From CG1-02-35-72 sp964564475 (GTDB lineage Bacteria > Bacteroidota > Bacteroidia > Flavobacteriales > Flavobacteriaceae), in the NCBI GenBank assembly GCA_964564475.1, contig CAZMBM010000074.1, forward strand, positions 1-10,577: a stretch of 10,577 nucleotides of DNA. Direction: 5' to 3'. Positions within the stretch are counted from its first letter, which is position 1. The number at the start of each line of letters is the position of its first letter. The notes beneath the pieces were generated by a model. The model had not been told where the DNA came from. It ran no database searches and saw only the letters and a list, made by a program, of their open reading frames with translations. Of this stretch, positions 7,612 to 10,577 are shown piece by piece. Position numbers and translations under genes: made by a program.

Positions 7612-8967
7612 TTAAAACAGCGCCTTGACAACATCTTCTACCCGTGACGCTTTGAGAATGGTGATTTTGCATTTCGAGTTATTTATTTTAGCAAATTTTG
7701 ATACTAAAATAGCTTCAAAACCCAATTTTTCGGCTTCTAAAATACGCTGTTCAATACGGTTAACAGGACGTATTTCGCCCGCTAAGCCAACCTCGGCGGC
7801 AAAACAATAATTATGCGGAACGGCCTTGTCTTGATTAGACGATAAAATAGCCACAATTACGGCTAAATCTATGGCGGGATCGTCAACGCTTATGCCGCCG
7901 GCGATATTTAAAAAAACATCTTTAGCCCCTAATTTAAACCCTACGCGTTTTTCGAGAACTGCCAACATCATATGCAGACGCTTGATATTATAACCTGTAG
8001 CCGAACGCTGAGGTGTTCCGTAAACAGCACTACTTACCAACGCTTGAACTTCTATCATAAAAGAACGTTGCCCCTCTTGTGTGGCCGCAATAACAGAACC
8101 GCTAAGCGACGTGTCTTTTTTAGGGATAAGTAGTTCAGAGGGATTTAAAACTTCACGTAATCCATTTTGTCTCATTTCGTAAATACCCAATTCAGCAGTA
8201 GCGCCAAACCTGTTTTTTTGAGCGCGTAAAATGCGATATAAATGATTGCGATCACCTTCAAACTGTAAAACAACATCTACCATGTGTTCTAATATTTTAG
8301 GACCTGCTATTGTTCCTTCTTTGGTAATATGGCCAATTAAAATAACAGGCGTGGCAGTTTCTTTAGCGTATTTTATGAGTTCGGCAGCTGTTTCGCGAAT
8401 TTGAGACACACTTCCGGGTAGGGCGTCAATGGCGTTTGTGTAAAGTGTCTGAATAGAATCTATTACGAGCACTTCGGGTTGTTCTAATGCTACAACGCTA
8501 AAAATATGTTGCGTATTTGTTTCTGTTAAAACAAAACAGGCTTTATTTTTAGCACCCAAGCGTTCGCCACGCATTCTAATTTGATTCTTACTTTCTTCAC
8601 CCGAGACATACAATACTTTTTTATCTAATCCGAGTGCTATTTGTAATATTAAAGTTGATTTTCCTATACCGGGCTCACCTCCCAATAAAGTAACAGCTCC
8701 TTTAACAAGCCCCCCGCCTAAAACACGATCTAACTCTTTATTATTAGTAATAATACGATCTTCTTTACTAAAACTAATTTGATGAATAGGTGTAGCCTTT
8801 GCAGAAGGCTTAAAACTTGAAGACTGTTTCCAACGGCGTTTTTCATCTTTTATGACAACTTCTTCTACAATGGTATTCCATTGCCCACAAGAAGTACATT
8901 GCCCTAGCCATTTGGCGTGTTGAGCGCCACAATTCTGACAAAAAAAAGTTGTTTTGGATTTAACCAT
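7612..8967 (-). CDS. radA: DNA repair protein RadA
   Basis: RadA (Sms) is a RecA-like ATPase and helicase that drives branch migration in homologous recombination and helps process recombination intermediates in the cytoplasm. The 451 residues, close to the usual 450-460, show an N-terminal zinc finger with Cys10/Cys13 and Cys24/Cys27. Then comes a RecA-like core with Walker A GEPGIGKST (97-105) and Walker B LVIDSIQT (167-174), the RadA-specific KNRFG (251-255), and a C-terminal Lon-protease-like domain (about 285-451; NIAGGISVDDPAIDLAV, 354-370) of the non-proteolytic kind. All key residues are intact. The start is supported by the zinc finger lying at the expected distance and by an exact -7 box 17 bp upstream. 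The gene is monocistronic here and ends flush against the EEP gene with overlapping transcription units likely. Confidence 0.98.
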   Translation of the reverse strand: MVKSKTTFFCQNCGAQHAKWLGQCTSCGQWNTIVEEVVIKDEKRRWKQSSSFKPSAKATPIHQISFSKEDRIITNNKELDRVLGGGLVKGAVTLLGGEPGIGKSTLILQIALGLDKKVLYVSGEESKNQIRMRGERLGAKNKACFVLTETNTQHIFSVVALEQPEVLVIDSIQTLYTNAIDALPGSVSQIRETAAELIKYAKETATPVILIGHITKEGTIAGPKILEHMVDVVLQFEGDRNHLYRILRAQKNRFGATAELGIYEMRQNGLREVLNPSELLIPKKDTSLSGSVIAATQEGQRSFMIEVQALVSSAVYGTPQRSATGYNIKRLHMMLAVLEKRVGFKLGAKDVFLNIAGGISVDDPAIDLAVIVAILSSNQDKAVPHNYCFAAEVGLAGEIRPVNRIEQRILEAEKLGFEAILVSKFAKINNSKCKITILKASRVEDVVKALF

Positions 8968-8984
8968 AAATTTTTAATTACCAA

Positions 8985-8992
8985 CAAAGATA
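8985..8992 (-). promoter_or_regulatory. radA promoter -7 box
   Basis: On the minus strand TATCTTTG is an exact TAnnTTTG match, the same octamer as at hflX. It ends 17 bp before the radA ATG, giving a leader of roughly 12 nt. The -33 region is T-rich but lacks a clean TTTG. Confidence 0.65.
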
Positions 8993-9225
8993 ACGATTAG
9001 TTAGAAAAAGTATTAGAAGCTTTGTAAAGTAATTCCAAATGAATTTTCTCCCTTTATTTGTGGCTTAAAGAAGTTGCAAAATTTTAAACAAAAGCTCTTA
9101 AATTACCATTGAATATTGTGAGACATAAAAAAATGGAAAAAGTAAATAATGTATTACATTTATAAACCATAAAAACAGTTTTAATAAATTGGGTGCCTTA
9201 TTTATAAATATAAAGACCAAACCTT
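8993..9225. other. AT-rich divergent spacer between radA and the arginase-family gene
   Basis: No coding potential or RNA gene is seen here. Two copies of the palindrome TTTATAAA (9159-9166 and 9201-9208) lie 42 bp apart upstream of the arginase-family gene. The first overlaps TACATTTA (9155-9162), a one-mismatch -7 box and the best promoter candidate for that gene, though without a clear -33 element. In DNA this AT-rich the palindromes may be chance. Confidence 0.35.
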
Positions 9226-10251
9226 ATGACTATTACAAAAACTAATCTAAGCTTGAGAATATATATTATTTGTATCTACATTTTTGTAACCCAAATTGAA
9301 CCGGGTTTTTCTCAAGAACGTGATTTAACGAAGAAAAGCACTGAATTTTCAAGCCAAAAAATAGGCGTTGTGCTTCAGCCATATACCGCCCGCCGAGGTG
9401 TTGACGAAATTTCTATAGCGCCCAACATACTTTACCCTAAAGTTGTTAAGATGTTAAACGAAATGGAAATTGAGCTAATTGATACAAAAAGTATTGACCT
9501 AACGACAGAAGAAAAAAAACAATACGGCGTATGGAATAGACTTGCTATGGCCGATGCCCATTTAGGAAAAGCCGTTTCGCCAATGGTTAAAAAAGGAATA
9601 TTCACCGTAGGTCTTTTAGGAAATTGTAACAGTTCTTTGGGGATTTTGGCCGGACTTCAGCATTCCGGATCCGACTCAAAACTGTTAAAAGTAGGGCTGA
9701 TTTGGATTGACGCTCATGGCGATTTTAACACTCCCGAAACCACTTTAAGCGGATGGTTAGGAGGAATGCCCGTGTCGGTAGCATCAGGACAGAGTCTTTT
9801 TAGGTTGCGACAAAAAACGGGTTTAAATCCACCTATTTCTACAGAAAATATAATAATGATGGGGCTGAGAGATGTTGACCCTCTTGAACAGGATTTAATC
9901 AACAATTCTAAGATTACCACTATCTCAACAAAAGAAATGCTTGAAAAGAGCCCACGAATGTTGAAAGCACTAGACAGACTATCCGAGCAGGTAGATGTTA
10001 TATATCTGCATATTGATTTGGACATCCTCGACGCTTCTGAAATACCAGGAAGTTTTTTTGAGGTAAAGAAAGGTCCCACAGCGGCCCAGCTTCAAATACC
10101 AATCCGTTTTTTAATGCAAAACAAAAAAGTTAAGGCACTGGGGTTGTCGTCTTTTCCTACCGCAAAAAAAGGCCGAAAAACAAGCATGAAATCAGCAATG
10201 ATAATCTTTCAAGCTGCTTTAAAAGGCCTTACCGATAGGCGTTTCAAATAA
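9226..10251 (+). CDS. exported arginase/ureohydrolase-family protein with atypical active site
   Basis: The 341 residues show the ureohydrolase fold signature: IDAHGDFNTPETT (161-173, with Asp162, His164, Asp166) and HIDLDILD (262-269, with Asp264, Asp266), the dimanganese ligands. SGWLGGMPVS (175-184) aligns with the arginase loop SGNLHGQPVS. Unusual points: the first ligand motif GGDHS is replaced by LGNCN (131-135), putting Cys134 at the His position; the proton-shuttle His of arginase (human His141) is Gly; and the guanidinium-binding Glu (human Glu277) aligns with Ser near 309 (LGLSSFP). An N-terminal signal peptide (h-region about 12-24, cut possibly after GFSQ at 30) predicts export, unlike cytosolic arginases. 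Canonical arginine hydrolysis is therefore doubtful; an amidinohydrolase or amidohydrolase on another substrate is possible. It diverges from radA and converges with a T9SS cargo gene; neither neighbour suggests a pathway. Confidence 0.85.
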   Translation: MTITKTNLSLRIYIICIYIFVTQIEPGFSQERDLTKKSTEFSSQKIGVVLQPYTARRGVDEISIAPNILYPKVVKMLNEMEIELIDTKSIDLTTEEKKQYGVWNRLAMADAHLGKAVSPMVKKGIFTVGLLGNCNSSLGILAGLQHSGSDSKLLKVGLIWIDAHGDFNTPETTLSGWLGGMPVSVASGQSLFRLRQKTGLNPPISTENIIMMGLRDVDPLEQDLINNSKITTISTKEMLEKSPRMLKALDRLSEQVDVIYLHIDLDILDASEIPGSFFEVKKGPTAAQLQIPIRFLMQNKKVKALGLSSFPTAKKGRKTSMKSAMIIFQAALKGLTDRRFK

Positions 10252-10268
10252 GTTTAATTTAGAAATAG

Positions 10269-10290
10269 ATTTTATGATGAGAGATAAAAT
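10269..10290. repeat. AT-only inverted repeat between convergent genes
   Basis: ATTTTAT (10269-10275) and ATAAAAT (10284-10290) pair perfectly around an 8-nt loop, in the 80-bp gap between two convergent genes. The stem has no G-C pairs and no T-tract directly follows, so it would be a weak terminator at best. Confidence 0.2.
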
Positions 10291-10331
10291 GTCTTCTCAA
10301 TATGCTGATATAACTAAATTTAAAGTATTAT

Positions 10332-10577
10332 TTATTGGGCGACGACCTTTAAAGATTTTTTAAAGTTTTCACCTTTAATAAGTATAAAGCTCACTTGATA
10401 CTTGGGTAATTGAATATTTTGCGAGAAGCCATTTTGAACCCTTACATTTTCTTTATTATATAATAATCTACCTACAACGTCATAGGCTTTTATAGAAGCT
10501 TGACCACTATATCCGTTAATCTTTAGGGCATTATTAACATAATAGAATTGGATGTTTTTAGTGAAATCATCTACAGA
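10332..10577 (-). CDS. T9SS cargo protein, C-terminal sorting domain (5' part outside window)
   Basis: The minus-strand frame is open from the right edge to a TAA at 10332-10334, giving the last 81 residues of a longer protein. They match the type A T9SS C-terminal sorting domain: a Gly-rich start (INGYSGQASIKAYD, 20-33), the conserved VVGRLLYN (34-41), NGFSQNIQLP (49-58), and a final strand with KSLKVVAQ (74-81). This domain directs proteins already moved to the periplasm through the type IX system, where it is cleaved and the cargo is released or anchored at the surface. The catalytic or binding part lies outside the window, so the function of the cargo is unknown. It converges with the arginase-family gene. 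Confidence 0.85.
   Translation of the reverse strand, partial: SVDDFTKNIQFYYVNNALKINGYSGQASIKAYDVVGRLLYNKENVRVQNGFSQNIQLPKYQVSFILIKGENFKKSLKVVAQ

Noticed and set aside
9714..10079. Minus-strand 121-codon open frame inside the arginase-family gene
   Set aside because: It lies wholly within a gene carrying clear family motifs on the other strand; its product has no recognisable motif and no promoter.
10269..10290. Rho-independent terminator between the convergent genes
   Set aside because: The stem is made only of A-T pairs and is not followed by a T-tract; listed only as a weak inverted repeat.
1..10577. CRISPR array, tRNA, transposon or phage genes
   Set aside because: No regularly spaced repeats, cloverleaf-like sequences, transposase or integrase motifs were seen on either strand.

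Overview
The window looks like chromosomal DNA from a member of the Bacteroidota, most likely a flavobacterium. The evidence is AT-rich sequence, promoters of the Bacteroidota type (TAnnTTTG at -7), little sign of Shine-Dalgarno sites, a TonB-dependent receptor with an N-terminal carboxypeptidase-D-like domain, a DUF5689-type surface lipoprotein, and a partial gene ending in a type IX secretion (T9SS) sorting domain. I see no tRNA, rRNA, CRISPR, insertion sequence or phage gene.

Layout, left to right: (1) the 3' end of an outer-membrane protein gene resembling DUF3078 (+), tail to tail with hflX (-), a ribosome-associated GTPase; (2) a two-gene leftward operon, reading from right to left, of a TonB-dependent receptor followed 15 bp later by a large lipoprotein with two tandem DUF5689-like modules and a choice-of-anchor-J-like C-terminus; (3) divergent from that operon, an exported endonuclease/exonuclease/phosphatase (EEP) enzyme with all catalytic motifs intact; (4) radA (-), whose stop codon directly abuts that of the EEP gene; (5) a 258 bp AT-rich divergent spacer, then a predicted exported arginase-family protein (+) with altered active-site residues; (6) the C-terminal 81 residues of a T9SS cargo protein (-), running off the right edge.

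hflX and radA are housekeeping genes. The accessory part is the receptor / lipoprotein / EEP cluster at about 1.7-7.6 kb. I infer that it may be a nucleic-acid or organic-phosphate scavenging system: the lipoprotein would capture substrate at the surface, the receptor would import it, and the exported EEP enzyme would cleave it. This resembles secreted nucleases of the ExeM/YhcR type, in which OB-fold and EEP domains sit in one chain, but here they would be split over separate genes with a dedicated importer. The substrate is not shown by the sequence. The second unusual gene is the exported arginase homologue, which keeps five metal-binding Asp/His residues but lacks several residues needed for arginine hydrolysis.
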